Below are positions 8,519 to 18,217 of a stretch of 64,000 bases of DNA, in pieces (within the stretch, counting starts at the first letter, position 1; each line of letters starts with the position of its first letter). Source of the DNA: JAHQVI01 sp050330195 (GTDB taxonomy: Bacteria; Pseudomonadota; Alphaproteobacteria; Rhizobiales; Rhodomicrobiaceae); NCBI GenBank assembly GCA_050330195.1, contig JBHJOB010000020.1, positions 1 through 64,000 of the forward strand, written 5' to 3'. A program made the position numbers and the translations under genes. The notes under the pieces are model-generated. The model searched no databases and was not told where the DNA came from. It was given only the letters and a program-made list of their open reading frames with translations.

Positions 8519-11032
8519 ATGGCGATGCCTATCAGTCGGAATATTGAGCGAAACGCGGGCTTCTGGCTGACCATGGCGCTTGCATGCATTCTTGTCCTCT
8601 TTGGGCTGCCGATTTTAGTGGGAGGCGTCTGGCTGATCTCTCTTGGCGGCTCCTGGTACTACCTGTTTGCCGGATTGGGGCTTTTGCTCACGGCATGGTT
8701 TCTCTTCCGCCGATCCATGTTCGCGGTCTGGATTTATCTGCTTGTCTTCACTGGCACACTGATCTGGGCCTTATGGGAAGCCGGTCTGGATGGCTGGGCG
8801 CAACTGCCTCGCCTGCTCGCGCCGTCGATTGTTCTCGTGCTCGTCCTTCTCACAATTCCGGTTCTGCGCGGACATTTCATCAAAGCGAAAGAGCGGACGC
8901 TGGCGAGCACCGCCGGGCTTGTCGCCTTGGGCGCGATCTGGGCTATTCTGCTGGCCGCGCCGGAAACGAGGGTGATCGCGCAGCAGATCGAAGATCAGAC
9001 GCCGGCGACCGAGGCGACGGACGATCCGCCCATCGCACCAGATGCGGAGCAGGCTCCACAGCCTCCTGCCGCGGAGCCCGACGCCCAGGCGACAGATGAC
9101 CCGCCTGCTGCGGCTGCCAGCTACCCCACGCGGATGGCCGGGGCTGACTGGCCCGCCTATGGCGGCGCCAATCATGCGACCCGCTATTCGCCGCTCAACC
9201 AGATCACCCGCGAAAATGTCGGCAATCTCGAACAGGTCTGGGAATTCCGCACTGGCGACATGCCCGAGGGAGATGAGCGCTTCTCAAACCAGAACACCCC
9301 ACTCAAGATCGGCGACAGGCTGTATCTGTGCTCGGCAATGAATCAGGTCATCGCGCTCGACGCCGCCACGGGGCTGGAAATCTGGCGCTATGATCCGGGG
9401 GTCTCCAAGGACGCCATTCCCTACAACGCGACCTGCCGCGGACTGGCCTATTACCAATCTCCGACCATCGATTCGTCGGAAGCTTGCGCCACCCGCGTCC
9501 TCATGAACACGCTCGACGCTCGGCTGATCGCACTCGACGTCCGAACCGGCCAGCTTTGCTCGGGGTTCGGCCAAGGCGGCATTGTCAATCTCGAAGAAGG
9601 CATCGGCCATACCGCGCCGGGCTGGTACGCGCCAAGCTCTCCTCCCACCGTCGTGCGCAACATTGCGGTGGTCCATTCTCAGGTGAGGGACGGCCAGCGC
9701 CGAAATGCGCCCTCGGGCGTCATCCGGGGCTATAACGCCGAAACCGGCGAGATGGAATGGGCCTGGGACATGGGCCGCCCCGGCGAGACCGGCCTGCCGC
9801 CTGAAGGCGAGACCTATACGCGCGGCACCCCCAACGTATGGACGATCGCCTCCGGCGACAACGAACTCGGCCATGTCTACCTGCCGCATGGCGTGCCCGC
9901 CGTGGACTATTGGGGCGGTGACCGCTCCGAAGCGGAAAACACCTATTCGACAGCGCTGGTGGCGCTCGATGTGACCACCGGCCAACCTGTCTGGCATTAC
10001 CAGACTGTCCGCTACGACGTCTGGGACTACGATCTCGGCTCGCAAGGCACGCTTGTCGACTTCGAGACCCCGGAAGGCACAGTCCCGGCGCTGATCCTGC
10101 CCACCAAGGTCGGCATGTTCTGGATTTTCGACCGGCGCAACGGCAACCTGCTGGTCGAGGTCGAGGACCGCCCGGCGCCGCAGGGGGGGGTGGAGCCCGA
10201 TCGGCTCTCGCCGACGCAGCCCTTCGTGGTCGACTTCCCCAACGTTCTGAAGCCCGACATAGAGGAACGGCATATGTGGGGCATGACGCCGCTCGACCAG
10301 CTCTGGTGCCGCATCCAGTACCGCCAGAGCAATTACGAAGGCATGTACACCCCGCCATCGACCGATTGGTGGATCCAGTTCCCCGGCTATAATGGCGGAT
10401 CGGACTGGGGCGGCGTGGCCGTGGATCTCGAACGCAACATCATGGTCGCTAACTACAACATCACCGCCAACCGCAATCGGCTGGTGCCGCGCGAGGAGGT
10501 TGAAGCGCACGGGATCGTGCCTGTCGACGAGCCGGGCTTCGCCGACAACAGCCCCGACGACATCTCGCCCCAGGGCGACACTCCTTACGGCATCGAGGTC
10601 AATGCCGGCTGGCGCGTGCCATTCACCGGCTTGCTGTGTACGCAGCCGCCCTATGGCGGCATCATGGCCGTCGATCTGAACAGCCGGGAAGTGCTTTGGG
10701 ATCGGCCGTTCGGCACAGCGCGCGGCGATGGTCCGTGGGGCATTCCCTCGCGTCTGCCCCTCAGGATCGGCACACCCAACAATGGCGGCGCGGTCGTTAC
10801 CGAGAGCGGGCTGATTTTCATTGCGGCGGCAACCGACGATCTTGTTCGCGCAATCGATATCGAAACGGGTGAAGAGCTCTGGAGCGATGTCCTTCCAGCG
10901 GGCGGACAGGCCGGCCCGGCTATGTATGAGGTCAATGGCCGCCAGTATCTCGTCATCAACGCGGGCGGCCATAATTTCATGGAAACCCCTATCGGCGATC
11001 ATTTCATCGCTTATGCTCTACCGGAGACATGA
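8519..11032 (+). CDS. membrane-bound PQQ-dependent dehydrogenase, glucose/quinate/shikimate type
   Basis: An 837-residue protein. Residues 1-150 carry five membrane helices that anchor the enzyme and, in this family, bind ubiquinone; the rest is an eight-bladed periplasmic PQQ propeller starting DWPAYGGANHATRYSPL. Active-site elements of E. coli Gcd are kept: the catalytic aspartate region YDVWDYDL (about 499-506) and the PQQ-contacting lysine in LPTKVGMFWIFDRRNG (Lys530). A proline/acid-rich linker at about 160-200 with two TDDPP copies is extra compared with Gcd (about 796 residues). It oxidises a polyol, aldose or quinate-like substrate in the periplasm and passes electrons to quinone; the substrate cannot be assigned. 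AAGGAGG precedes the ATG at 8519. Neighbouring genes encode an oxidase and NDH-2. Confidence 0.88.
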   Translation: MAMPISRNIERNAGFWLTMALACILVLFGLPILVGGVWLISLGGSWYYLFAGLGLLLTAWFLFRRSMFAVWIYLLVFTGTLIWALWEAGLDGWAQLPRLLAPSIVLVLVLLTIPVLRGHFIKAKERTLASTAGLVALGAIWAILLAAPETRVIAQQIEDQTPATEATDDPPIAPDAEQAPQPPAAEPDAQATDDPPAAAASYPTRMAGADWPAYGGANHATRYSPLNQITRENVGNLEQVWEFRTGDMPEGDERFSNQNTPLKIGDRLYLCSAMNQVIALDAATGLEIWRYDPGVSKDAIPYNATCRGLAYYQSPTIDSSEACATRVLMNTLDARLIALDVRTGQLCSGFGQGGIVNLEEGIGHTAPGWYAPSSPPTVVRNIAVVHSQVRDGQRRNAPSGVIRGYNAETGEMEWAWDMGRPGETGLPPEGETYTRGTPNVWTIASGDNELGHVYLPHGVPAVDYWGGDRSEAENTYSTALVALDVTTGQPVWHYQTVRYDVWDYDLGSQGTLVDFETPEGTVPALILPTKVGMFWIFDRRNGNLLVEVEDRPAPQGGVEPDRLSPTQPFVVDFPNVLKPDIEERHMWGMTPLDQLWCRIQYRQSNYEGMYTPPSTDWWIQFPGYNGGSDWGGVAVDLERNIMVANYNITANRNRLVPREEVEAHGIVPVDEPGFADNSPDDISPQGDTPYGIEVNAGWRVPFTGLLCTQPPYGGIMAVDLNSREVLWDRPFGTARGDGPWGIPSRLPLRIGTPNNGGAVVTESGLIFIAAATDDLVRAIDIETGEELWSDVLPAGGQAGPAMYEVNGRQYLVINAGGHNFMETPIGDHFIAYALPET

Positions 11033-11202
11033 ATCGTCTTGCAGGCAGAAAAGGAACAAAAGGGCGCTCAACTCCACCGTTGTTCACGGTCCCCTCGAAA
11101 AGATGCACACGGTGAACCGTCTTGCCTTTCGTCTGGATCGGCGCAGTGAGACGGCGCAAGTTCCGCAAGCGGTGAAATCACACGAGGGGCAAGGAGGAAC
11201 AC

Positions 11203-12603
11203 ATGCGGGTGACCGGTGAAAGCCGCTCCATAGAGCTTCAATCGACCTCGGCCGTCGTCACCGACGCCGCGCCGGAAGCGGCAAGGGGCGCACAGCCGGT
11301 CCGGATCGTGATATGCGGAGGCGGGGCAGCCGGGGTCGTTCTGGCGTCTACGCTGGCCCGGCAGAACCGCCGTGGGCAGAAATTCGCTGTAAGCCTTGTC
11401 GATCCGGACGCCTCGCATGTTTGGAAACCGTTGTTGCACGAGTTCGCTGCGGGAAGCTCCGAAACCAGCCTCCACAAGATGGATTACATTGCCCTGGCGC
11501 GCCGCCACGGCTTTTTTTTCAGCCAAGGCTCCCTCAAGGAGATCGATCGTGAGAGCAAGATGGTCCTGCTCGGCGAGGCGCATGACGAAACGGGCGTCGA
11601 AATAGCGCCCGACGGCCGGCGTCTGCCGTATGATTATCTGGTCGTGGCGGTTGGCGGGGTTACGGACGATTTCGGCATATCCGGCGTTCAGGAGCACGCC
11701 TGGATGCTTGACAGCGCCGCGGACGCGCAACGCATTCACCGCCGGATTCTCCAATACTGCATGCGCGCGAATTACACGCCGGATATTCAGCCTCGCTCGC
11801 ATATGGACATCAATATTGTCGGCGGAGGCGCGACCGGGGTCGAACTGGCCGCAGAAATGCGCGATACGACCCGCGAGCTGCTTTCGTATGGATTGAACAA
11901 TATCGTTCCGGAAGATTTCATTCGTCTACGCATTATCAATGCCGATTCCCGTCTGCTCCAGCAATTGCCGGAACGTATCGGGAATTCGGTGGAAGCGATC
12001 CTGCGCGATCTGATGGTCGATGTGCGAAACGGGGAAATGGTGACAGAAGTGGCCGAGGACCATGTCACGACGAAATCGGGCGTTCGGTTCCCGTCCGACC
12101 TGACGATCTGGGCGGCCGGCGTGAAAGCTCCCGCCTGGCTGAGCAAGATCGAGGGACTTGAGACCAACAAGGCGAACCAGCTTGTGGTGACGTCCACGCT
12201 GCAGACAACGCATGACCCGGCAATTTTCGCCATCGGCGATTGCGCTTCCGCGCCCTGGATCGGTACTGACAAGACAGTGCCGCCACGGGCGCAGGCGGCC
12301 TTTCAGCAGGCGCGCTATCTTGCCCGCGCGATACCGGCTCATCTGCGGGGTGAACGCGTCAAGCCCTTCCAATACAGCGATTTCGGCTCGCTGATTTCGC
12401 TGGGTGAGGACAATGCCGTGGGCACGCTCATGGGCTGGGTGCGCGGCGCGGGCATACGGATTGAAGGCTTCCTTGCGCAAAGCATCTATAGCTGGCTTTA
12501 CAAGCGGCATCAGGCCGCGCTGTATGGCTGGTGGGGCGTCCTTCTGGACAGTCTGGGGCGCTGGATGCGCGGAGCGACCCGCCCGCGGGTCAAACTACAC
12601 TGA
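11203..12603 (+). CDS. ndh: type II NADH:quinone oxidoreductase (NDH-2)
   Basis: A 466-residue flavoprotein. The FAD-binding Rossmann motif CGGGAAGVVLAS lies at about residues 38-50, followed by HVWKPLLHEFAAGS, a signature of NDH-2 enzymes. A second dinucleotide-binding motif NIVGGGATGVELAAEM (about 203-218) binds NADH, and FAIGDCAS near residue 345 closes the FAD site. The C-terminal 60 residues contain amphipathic stretches that attach NDH-2 to the inner face of the membrane. It oxidises NADH and reduces quinone without pumping protons. A clear GGAGGA site precedes the ATG. The N-terminal 30 residues are longer than usual and polar. It is the last gene of the respiratory island, 170 bases after the PQQ dehydrogenase. 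Confidence 0.88.
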   Translation: MRVTGESRSIELQSTSAVVTDAAPEAARGAQPVRIVICGGGAAGVVLASTLARQNRRGQKFAVSLVDPDASHVWKPLLHEFAAGSSETSLHKMDYIALARRHGFFFSQGSLKEIDRESKMVLLGEAHDETGVEIAPDGRRLPYDYLVVAVGGVTDDFGISGVQEHAWMLDSAADAQRIHRRILQYCMRANYTPDIQPRSHMDINIVGGGATGVELAAEMRDTTRELLSYGLNNIVPEDFIRLRIINADSRLLQQLPERIGNSVEAILRDLMVDVRNGEMVTEVAEDHVTTKSGVRFPSDLTIWAAGVKAPAWLSKIEGLETNKANQLVVTSTLQTTHDPAIFAIGDCASAPWIGTDKTVPPRAQAAFQQARYLARAIPAHLRGERVKPFQYSDFGSLISLGEDNAVGTLMGWVRGAGIRIEGFLAQSIYSWLYKRHQAALYGWWGVLLDSLGRWMRGATRPRVKLH

Positions 12604-12739
12604 CCGAAGGCGGCGTCGCTGGGCAGCCTCCACCTTGACCGGCCGAGCCGTGGGGTCTGTTGATGAGATTGTCCGATATGCGAGCATTCCGCCGCGCGTC
12701 GCAAGCATGCTTCATCGGCATGGCGAGCCGCCAAAGCAA

Positions 12740-13573
12740 TTAAGCGGCTGGCTGTCGCGAGCCCATTAGAGAAAGCTTGCTCGCCACTTCCCGCAGGCGT
12801 TTGAGCGCGGCCTCCACATCCGGTGTCTCCGCGACGTCGACCCGCTGCAGATACGGACAGGTGAGCACCGCAAACGCATCATGCGCGGGATCAAGGACGG
12901 GGACGGATATATCCTGAACGCCGACAAGCTGAAGACTGTCCCCTATGCGGTAGCCCCTGGCGCGAATGTCCTGAAGCAAGGTCTTGATTTTCGAGAGAAG
13001 GTCCGCCTCATTCAGACCTCCGCGTATCGCCAGCATTTCCCGGCGGCGCTCCGGCGTCTGAAACGCCAGCAGGGTCTGCCCCGAACTCGTGCTCAGGAGG
13101 TTGAGCCTGGCCCCGACGCGAAGACTGAATTCCCAGTTTGACGGTCCGCTGGTTTGGGCCACCACGACAGCCGCGCCTTTGTCCGGCGTGACCAGATGGA
13201 CGGATTGCTGCGTATCCTGAGCAAAAACATCCATCAGCGGAAGCGCGCGCGCCACGAGTCGACGCACGGGCGGATGGTGACTGCCGAGGATGAATAGCTT
13301 CATGGTGAGCGCATAGCGGTCGCCTTCGAGAGAGCGGCTGACATAGTCGCGCGCCACGAGCCTTTCGAGCATCCGGTAGATCTCGCTGGGACTGCGTCCC
13401 ATCGCTTTCACGATTTCGGCGCGCGTCAAACCGTTCGGCTGGCTCGACAGGAATTCGAGTATGTCGAGCCCCTTGTCCAGCGCTGGCGCCCTGTAGCGGT
13501 CTTCGTGCGTCTTGTCCTTCCCGGCCATCTTCTGGTCGCCGAAATCCGCGACCTTGGCTCCGTGGGTCTCCAT
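12740..13573 (-). CDS. IclR family transcriptional regulator
   Basis: A 277-residue regulator with an N-terminal winged helix at about 30-95 (ALDKGLDILEFLSSQ, then GRSPSEIYRMLERLVARDY as recognition region) and a C-terminal IclR effector domain at about 110-270. AGGAAA lies upstream of the ATG at 13573. It is divergent from the sugar ABC importer beginning at 13864, and a 33-bp near-palindrome between them (13599-13631) is a good candidate operator. IclR proteins usually act as repressors released by a small metabolite, so it probably controls the importer and its own gene. The C-terminal effector domain binds small carboxylates or sugars in known members; its ligand here is unknown. Confidence 0.88.
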   Translation of the reverse strand: METHGAKVADFGDQKMAGKDKTHEDRYRAPALDKGLDILEFLSSQPNGLTRAEIVKAMGRSPSEIYRMLERLVARDYVSRSLEGDRYALTMKLFILGSHHPPVRRLVARALPLMDVFAQDTQQSVHLVTPDKGAAVVVAQTSGPSNWEFSLRVGARLNLLSTSSGQTLLAFQTPERRREMLAIRGGLNEADLLSKIKTLLQDIRARGYRIGDSLQLVGVQDISVPVLDPAHDAFAVLTCPYLQRVDVAETPDVEAALKRLREVASKLSLMGSRQPAA

Positions 13574-13598
13574 CCGCCAATTTCCTGTTGCAGCGTTA

Positions 13599-13631
13599 AT
13601 TTATATATGAATAGTATATTTGTATATAAAT
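13599..13631. promoter_or_regulatory. 33-bp AT-rich palindrome, probable IclR operator
   Basis: Outer arms ATTTATATA (13599-13607) and TATATAAAT (13623-13631) are perfect inverted repeats, and 13 of 16 base pairs across the centre at 13615 are symmetric. It is strongly AT-rich against a GC-rich background and lies 25 bases upstream of the iclR start and about 40 bases upstream of the first small plus-strand reading frame. Position and symmetry fit a dimeric or tetrameric IclR binding site overlapping both promoters. Confidence 0.6.
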
Positions 13632-13670
13632 GATAAGAGCGACGCAGTTCGCTTGGGAGGAAATGAGACC

Positions 13671-13853
13671 ATGAGCTTGGAGAGCAAGCGGATCTTGTTA
13701 TCCGCCGAAGCAAATGGGGTTGAATTGCGTGATTCAGCGGCTACCAGCGCGCTATCCCTCAAGCATATCTCTGTAAAACGCGAAGTTGAAGCCCCGCCTT
13801 TTGTCGGGAATGCCATGAACGGCCTCGCTCGCAGCGGCGCGCGGACGATCTGA
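13671..13853 (+). CDS. possible 60-residue leader gene of the sugar ABC operon
   Basis: A short frame starting ATG at 13671, preceded by GGGAGGAA at a good distance and ending just before the GTG of the ABC ATPase gene. It would encode a polar 60-residue protein without signal peptide or membrane segment. It contains ALSLKHISVKREVE, which loosely resembles the first strand of an ABC ATPase domain (for example LSLKHISKRF), so it could be a remnant of an earlier ATPase start. I recognise no family. Support is the ribosome binding site and position only. Confidence 0.35.
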   Translation: MSLESKRILLSAEANGVELRDSAATSALSLKHISVKREVEAPPFVGNAMNGLARSGARTI

Positions 13854-13863
13854 GGAGCCGGCG

Positions 13864-15389
<1,526 letters not shown>

Positions 15390-15393
<4 letters not shown>

Positions 15394-16397
15394 GCACCGT
15401 GGAAACCGCCGCCCCGCCCGGATTTGCCGCCCGTTTGTTCAGCTCCGGCGCGCATCAGAAGCTGCTTGCCTTCGCCAGCCTGATTGCTCTTCTGATCGGT
15501 TTCACGCTCGCTTCGCCGAACTTCATGCAGATGTCGAACATCATCGCGATTCTGCAGGCGACCTCGGTGAACGGCGTGCTTGCGATCGGCGTGACGCTGG
15601 TCATCATCACGGGCGGCATCGACCTTTCCGTCGGCACGCTGATGACCTTCTGCTCGGTGATCGCCGGCGTCGTCCTGACCTATTGGGGCTTGCCTTTGCC
15701 GCTCGGCATCATTGCCGCCATCGCAGCGGGCGCACTCTGCGGGCTCACCTCGGGCACCTTCGTCGCAAAGATGAAGATCCCGCCCTTTATCGCCACACTC
15801 GGCATGATGCTGATGCTCAAGGGGCTTTCGCTGGTCATCTCGGGGACGCGGCCGATCTATTTCAACGATACGCCGGGATTTACCGATATTTCCAGCGGTT
15901 CGCTGATCGGAGCCGTCATTCCCGGCCTGCCGATTCCCAACGGCGTGCTGATCCTTTTCCTCGTAGCGATCGCCACGAGCTACATTCTCGGCCGCACGAT
16001 TCTCGGCCGCTATACATTCGCACTGGGCTCAAACGAGGAGGCGGTGCGCCTGTCCGGGGTCAACACCGATGCCTGGAAGATGGCCATTTACGCGCTCGCA
16101 GGCGGTATTTGCGGAATTGCGGGCCTGCTCATCGCCTCGCGTCTCAACTCTGCGCAACCGGCGCTCGGTCTCGGCTACGAACTTGAGGCCATTGCCGCTG
16201 TCGTCATCGGCGGCACGTCGCTGGCGGGCGGACGCGGGACGATCCTCGGCACGCTGATCGGCGCGCTGATCATGTCGGTGCTGGCCAACGGGTTGCGCAT
16301 CCTGTCGGTCGCGCAGGAGTGGCAAACCGTGGTAACCGGAGCGATCATCATTCTTGCCGTCTATGCTGATATGCTGCGCAAGCGCCGCATGGCGTGA
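15390..16397 (+). CDS. sugar ABC importer permease (RbsC type)
   Basis: A 335-residue protein with about ten membrane helices. Family landmarks are GVTLVIITGGIDLSVGTLM near residue 75 and LEAIAAVVIGGTSLAGGRG near 270, the conserved segments of CUT2 permeases (BPD_transp_2). It forms the membrane channel, presumably as a homodimer, with the ATPase encoded just upstream, with which it shares a 4-base start/stop overlap. The binding-protein gene follows after about 80 bases. Length is normal and there is no sign of damage. Substrate is undefined; the linked fucU-like gene hints at fucose or another aldose. Confidence 0.92.
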
Positions 16398-16479
16398 GGC
16401 GAGCCATGATATGATGCAACAACACGCCGGATCAACCGGACGCACTGAAAACAAGATCGACCAAACCTGAGGAGGAAAC

Positions 16480-17427
16480 ATGTTTACAAGACGGACGATG
16501 ATCGGCGCAATCGGCGCGGTTGCCCTGCTTGCCAGCGGGGCCGCTGCCAGCGCGCAGGACAAGATTTACATTCCAATGATCTCGAAGGGCTTCCAGCATC
16601 AGTTCTGGCAGGCGGTGAAAGCCGGCGCCGACAAGGCGGCCGCGGAACTGAATGTCGAGGTCACATTCGAGGGCCCCGACAATGAAACGATGGTTGACCG
16701 GCAGATCGACATGCTGTCGGCGGCACTGGCCAAGAAGCCGGCGGCGCTCGGCTTCGCGGCGCTCGACAGTCAGGCGGCAATCCCGCTCTTGCGGCAGGCC
16801 GACGAGGCCGGCATTCCCGTGATCGCCTTCGACTCCGGCGTCGATAGCGACATCCCGAAGGCAACCGCGGCCACCAACAACGTAGCCGCCGCCGCACTGG
16901 CTGCCGACAAGATGGCCGAGCTGATTGGCGGCTCCGGCAAGGTCGCCGTCGTCGCCCATGACCAGACCAGCCGCACGGGCATTGACCGCGTTGACGGTTT
17001 CGTGAACCGCGTGAAGGAGAAATATCCCGATATTGAGGTCGTCACCGTCCAGTATGGCGCGGGAGACCATTTGAAATCGACCGAGATCACCAAGTCGATC
17101 CTGCAAGCCAATCCCGATCTGAAGGGCGTCTTTGGCGCGAATGAGGGATCGGCCATCGGCGTTGTCAACGGCGTACGGGAGATGGATCGCAAAGGCGTAA
17201 CTGTCGTTGGCTATGATTCCGGCACTCAGCAGAAGCAAGCCATCAAGGATGGGCTGATGGCTGGCGCCATCACGCAGAATCCGGTCGGCATCGGTTATGA
17301 GACTGTGAAAGCGGCTGTCGCTGCCGCCAAGGGAGAGACCGTGCCGAACAGTATCGACACCGGCTTCTACTGGTACGACAAGACCAACATGGACGATCCG
17401 GAAATCGCCGCCGTTCTCTACGACTGA
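16480..17427 (+). CDS. periplasmic sugar-binding protein of ABC importer (RbsB type)
   Basis: A 315-residue protein with an N-terminal signal peptide (basic MFTRRTMIG, hydrophobic core, cleavage after ASAQ at about residue 26). The mature part follows the type I periplasmic binding fold: IYIPMISKGFQHQFWQAV as first strand and helix, then QAAIPLLRQADEAGIPVIAFDSG and GVFGANEGSAIGVVNGV, both characteristic of RbsB-like proteins. It captures the sugar and delivers it to the permease. A strong GAGGAGG site precedes the ATG. A hairpin 26 bases after its stop separates it from the mutarotase gene and may stabilise the upstream message. Confidence 0.92.
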   Translation: MFTRRTMIGAIGAVALLASGAAASAQDKIYIPMISKGFQHQFWQAVKAGADKAAAELNVEVTFEGPDNETMVDRQIDMLSAALAKKPAALGFAALDSQAAIPLLRQADEAGIPVIAFDSGVDSDIPKATAATNNVAAAALAADKMAELIGGSGKVAVVAHDQTSRTGIDRVDGFVNRVKEKYPDIEVVTVQYGAGDHLKSTEITKSILQANPDLKGVFGANEGSAIGVVNGVREMDRKGVTVVGYDSGTQQKQAIKDGLMAGAITQNPVGIGYETVKAAVAAAKGETVPNSIDTGFYWYDKTNMDDPEIAAVLYD

Positions 17428-17452
17428 CGGATTGAGGCGCGCTGCAAATTGT

Positions 17453-17495
17453 CAGAGCGGGATGAACGGAACACTCCGGAATGCGTCCCGCTCTG
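17453..17495. terminator. intercistronic hairpin between binding protein and mutarotase genes
   Basis: Arms CAGAGCGGGA (17453-17462) and TCCCGCTCTG (17486-17495) are perfectly complementary over ten bases, with a 23-base loop. No T-run follows, so full termination is doubtful; partial termination or protection of the abundant binding-protein message is more likely. Confidence 0.5.
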
Positions 17496-17567
17496 CTGAC
17501 CATTTCGCAAGCGGAGTATCGCTTGTTCTTCCTGCATTGACGCTTCAGCGCCTGAGGAGACAAACCC

Positions 17568-18008
17568 ATGCTTCGCGGGATCGATCCGCTCCTGTCCCCG
17601 GACCTGCTGCGTATCCTGCGCGCGATGGGCCATGGCGACGAAATCGTCATAGCCGACGCAAACTTCCCGGCTGAGTCGAACGCCCGGACGCTCGTGCGAC
17701 TGGAGGGAGCCGATGCGACAAGGGTGCTGCGAGCGGTTCTCAGCGTCATGCCGCTTGATGGTTTCGTCGCTGATCCGGCAATCAGCATGCAGATGGTCGA
17801 TGATCCGGAAGGCATGCCGCCCGTTGTTTCCCGGTTTCAGGAAATCATCGACACGGTCGCCGACAATCCGGCGCGGATCAAGCCGATCGAGCGTTTTGCG
17901 TTCTATGAAAGAGCACGCCGCGCCTTCGCCATCGTCCAGACCGGCGAGCGGCGTCATTATGGGAACATCATCGTCAAGAAGGGCGTATTGCCGCCGAAGG
18001 AAACATGA
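17568..18008 (+). CDS. RbsD/FucU family sugar mutarotase
   Basis: A 146-residue protein starting MLRGIDPLLSPDLLRILRAMG followed by HGDEIVIADANFP, the diagnostic segment of RbsD/FucU pyranose mutarotases, which interconvert anomers or pyranose/furanose forms of a free sugar in the cytoplasm. FAIVQTGERRHYGNIIVKKG at the C-terminus matches the FucU branch better than RbsD. GAGGAG precedes the ATG. As the last gene behind a CUT2 importer it supplies the anomer needed by the first catabolic enzyme. No fucose dehydrogenase or lactonase is in the window, so the pathway must continue elsewhere. Subfamily assignment is moderately sure. Confidence 0.85.
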   Translation: MLRGIDPLLSPDLLRILRAMGHGDEIVIADANFPAESNARTLVRLEGADATRVLRAVLSVMPLDGFVADPAISMQMVDDPEGMPPVVSRFQEIIDTVADNPARIKPIERFAFYERARRAFAIVQTGERRHYGNIIVKKGVLPPKET

Positions 18009-18217
18009 ATGCCTAGCAAGCTGACGGCTGCGACCTGAACCCGCCTGCGCATTGGGAAGCGGTCGATCACGCGTCAGGAAATCGCTTTAGATTCGGCATT
18101 GTCCTGCCTTTTTCACCGCGTAATGTCGAATCATGAACATTTCAGGGATTGTATCTCTTGGCGATCCTGCTTGAAGAGGGACGCCCTCCTTGCGGGCATT
18201 CGACGACGGAGCGGAAC

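Noticed and set aside
9284..11002. 572-codon minus-strand open frame
   Set aside because: It lies wholly antisense to the PQQ dehydrogenase, has no ribosome binding site and no recognisable domain; it is a GC-rich shadow frame.
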